Source: Armatimonadaceae bacterium (GTDB lineage: Bacteria > Armatimonadota > Armatimonadia > Armatimonadales > Armatimonadaceae). From it: 5,613 nt of DNA. A program made the translations under genes and the position numbers. Shown here in pieces: positions 4,762 through 5,613 of the stretch. The stretch spans positions 1 to 5,613 of the forward strand of contig JAUJNC010000254.1 in NCBI GenBank assembly GCA_030446525.1, written 5' to 3'. Below the pieces are notes generated by a model. It saw only the letters and a list, made by a program, of their open reading frames with translations. It was not told the DNA's origin and searched no databases. How positions within the stretch are numbered: position 1 is the first letter of the stretch; every line of letters begins with the position of its first letter.

Positions 4762-5145
4762 ATGTCGGATGTTCCGCCGGAGCTAAAGTACACGAAGTCG
4801 CACGAGTGGGCCAGGATAGACGGCGACGTCGTCACCATCGGCATCACCGATCATGCCCAGGAAGAGCTGGGGGATATCGTTTATATCGAGCTGCCGGAGG
4901 TCGGGCGCGTCCTTTCCCCGGACGAGGCGTTCGGCACCGTCGAGTCGGTCAAGGCCGTTTCCGAACTGTACGTTCCGGTGTCGGGCGAGGTCGTGGAGGT
5001 CAACGACACCCTTGCCGGCTCCGAGGCCGCCATCAACGAATCGCCCTACGAAAAAGGCTGGATGATCAAGGTCAAGCTTAAGGACCCGTCCCAGGCACAG
5101 TCCTTGCTGGACGCCAACACATACAAGTCCGAGATCGGCGAATAA
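4762..5145 (+). CDS. gcvH: Glycine cleavage system H-protein (lipoyl carrier)
   Basis: 127 residues, the standard length. The ATG at 4762 is preceded by AGGAGG (4745-4750), which overlaps the gcvT stop codon, with 11-base spacing. The N-terminus LKYTKSHEWARIDGD and the segment VTIGITDHAQEELGDIVYIELPEVG are typical. K64 in ESVKAVSELY is the expected lipoylation site; NESPYEKGWMIKVKL is the usual C-terminal signature. GcvH shuttles the aminomethyl group between P-protein, T-protein and L-protein on its lipoyl arm. It sits between gcvT and gcvPA in the T-H-PA order. No lipoyl ligase or synthase gene is in the window. Confidence 0.97.
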   Translation: MSDVPPELKYTKSHEWARIDGDVVTIGITDHAQEELGDIVYIELPEVGRVLSPDEAFGTVESVKAVSELYVPVSGEVVEVNDTLAGSEAAINESPYEKGWMIKVKLKDPSQAQSLLDANTYKSEIGE

Positions 5146-5155
5146 AGAAGCCCTT

Positions 5156-5162
5156 AGGAAGG
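5156..5162 (+). promoter_or_regulatory. Ribosome binding site fixing the TTG start of gcvPA
   Basis: AGGAAGG lies 9 bases upstream of the TTG at 5172, between the gcvH stop and gcvPA. The first in-frame ATG is 13 codons into the gene and would remove the conserved N-terminus, so this site supports the TTG. Confidence 0.65.
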
Positions 5163-5171
5163 TTCCGCCCC

Positions 5172-5613
5172 TTGTCGTATATCCCGAACACGGATGCCGA
5201 CCGCGCCAAGATGCTGGCGGCGATCGGCGCGCAGGACATTGCCGAACTATTTGCGCCCGTCTCCCCGGAGATCCGCGAGCGGGCCGATTTCTCCCCGCTC
5301 CCCCCGGCCCTGGACGACATCGCGCTGCGCAAACATCTTCTCGCCCTTTCCGCCAAGAACGCCGACATGGACCGCTACCCCTGTTTCCTGGGCGCGGGCA
5401 TCTACGACCACTACGTCCCCCCGGTCGTCGCCCACGTCACGGGCCGTTCCGAGTTTTACACCGCCTACACGCCCTACCAGCCGGAGGTGTCCCAGGGCAA
5501 CCTGCAAAGCATCTACGAGTTCCAAACCCTGATCTGCCAGCTCACGGGCATGGACGTCGCGAACGCTTCGCTGTACGACGGCGCGACGGCTCTGGCCGAG
5601 GCGGCGATCATGG
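5172..5613 (+). CDS. gcvPA: Glycine dehydrogenase (decarboxylating) subunit 1, N-terminal part
   Basis: First 147 codons, running off the right edge. TTG start at 5172 with AGGAAGG 9 bases upstream. The N-terminus SYIPNTDADRAKMLAAIG matches the split-type subunit 1 of P-protein, as in Bacillus GcvPA. Downstream, FLGAGIYDHYVPP (about 77-89), FYTAYTPYQPEVSQGNLQ (about 100-117), EFQTLICQLTGMDVANASLYDGATALAEAA (about 120-149) are hallmark sequences. The alpha2-beta2 P-protein decarboxylates glycine with PLP and passes aminomethyl to GcvH; the PLP lysine is in GcvPB, which should follow outside the window. The gap from gcvH is 26 bases, fitting one operon. The subunit-1 call rests on N-terminal similarity, since the gene end is not visible. 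Confidence 0.93.
   Translation, partial: MSYIPNTDADRAKMLAAIGAQDIAELFAPVSPEIRERADFSPLPPALDDIALRKHLLALSAKNADMDRYPCFLGAGIYDHYVPPVVAHVTGRSEFYTAYTPYQPEVSQGNLQSIYEFQTLICQLTGMDVANASLYDGATALAEAAIM

Noticed and set aside
3651..4847. 398-codon minus-strand open frame opposite gcvT
   Set aside because: gcvT on the plus strand is unmistakable; the antisense frame is an artefact of high GC at third codon positions.
1..5613. CRISPR array, tRNA, rRNA, insertion sequence or phage genes
   Set aside because: No regularly spaced repeats, cloverleaf, rRNA signature, transposase or phage protein was found; the window is core-metabolism genes and intergenic control regions.

Overview
This is a GC-rich bacterial chromosome fragment, most likely from a high-GC Bacillota lineage. 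The reasons are the gene order thiL-tsaE-tsaB, a glycine cleavage cluster gcvT-gcvH-gcvPA whose last gene looks like the split (PA) form of P-protein, and frequent TTG/GTG starts. The taxonomy is an inference from gene content; no rRNA or other lineage marker is present.

Layout. The left part is read on the minus strand. From its upstream end at about 3490 down to 1 it holds: a near-perfect sigma-70 promoter; a highly structured ~200-nt transcript ending in an intrinsic terminator; thiL (thiamine-monophosphate kinase), broken by several single-base indels; tsaE and tsaB, which overlap each other and the end of thiL; a 185-residue protein resembling the isolated N-terminal domain of cyanophycin synthetase; and the first 46 codons of an exported protein running off the left edge. 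The right part is read on the plus strand: an AT-rich divergent promoter region (about 3430-3530), a leader that can fold, gcvT, gcvH, and the first third of gcvPA running off the right edge.

How the genes work together. TsaE (ATPase) and TsaB (partner of TsaD) belong to the tRNA t6A37 threonylcarbamoylation machinery. ThiL makes thiamine diphosphate. GcvT, GcvH and GcvPA are components of the glycine cleavage system and are closely spaced, as expected for one operon. tsaD and rimI, which often follow tsaB in Bacillota, are not here; the cyanophycin-synthetase-like gene follows instead.

Most interesting points: (1) the 3251-3454 minus-strand RNA, with its own consensus promoter, long-range complementary helices and terminator, which I cannot assign to a family with confidence; (2) the stand-alone cyanophycin-synthetase N-domain homologue with an HxxEH zinc-metallopeptidase-type motif; (3) the local cluster of indels in thiL, in an otherwise intact window; (4) the foldable gcvT leader, with no glycine-riboswitch consensus that I can see.
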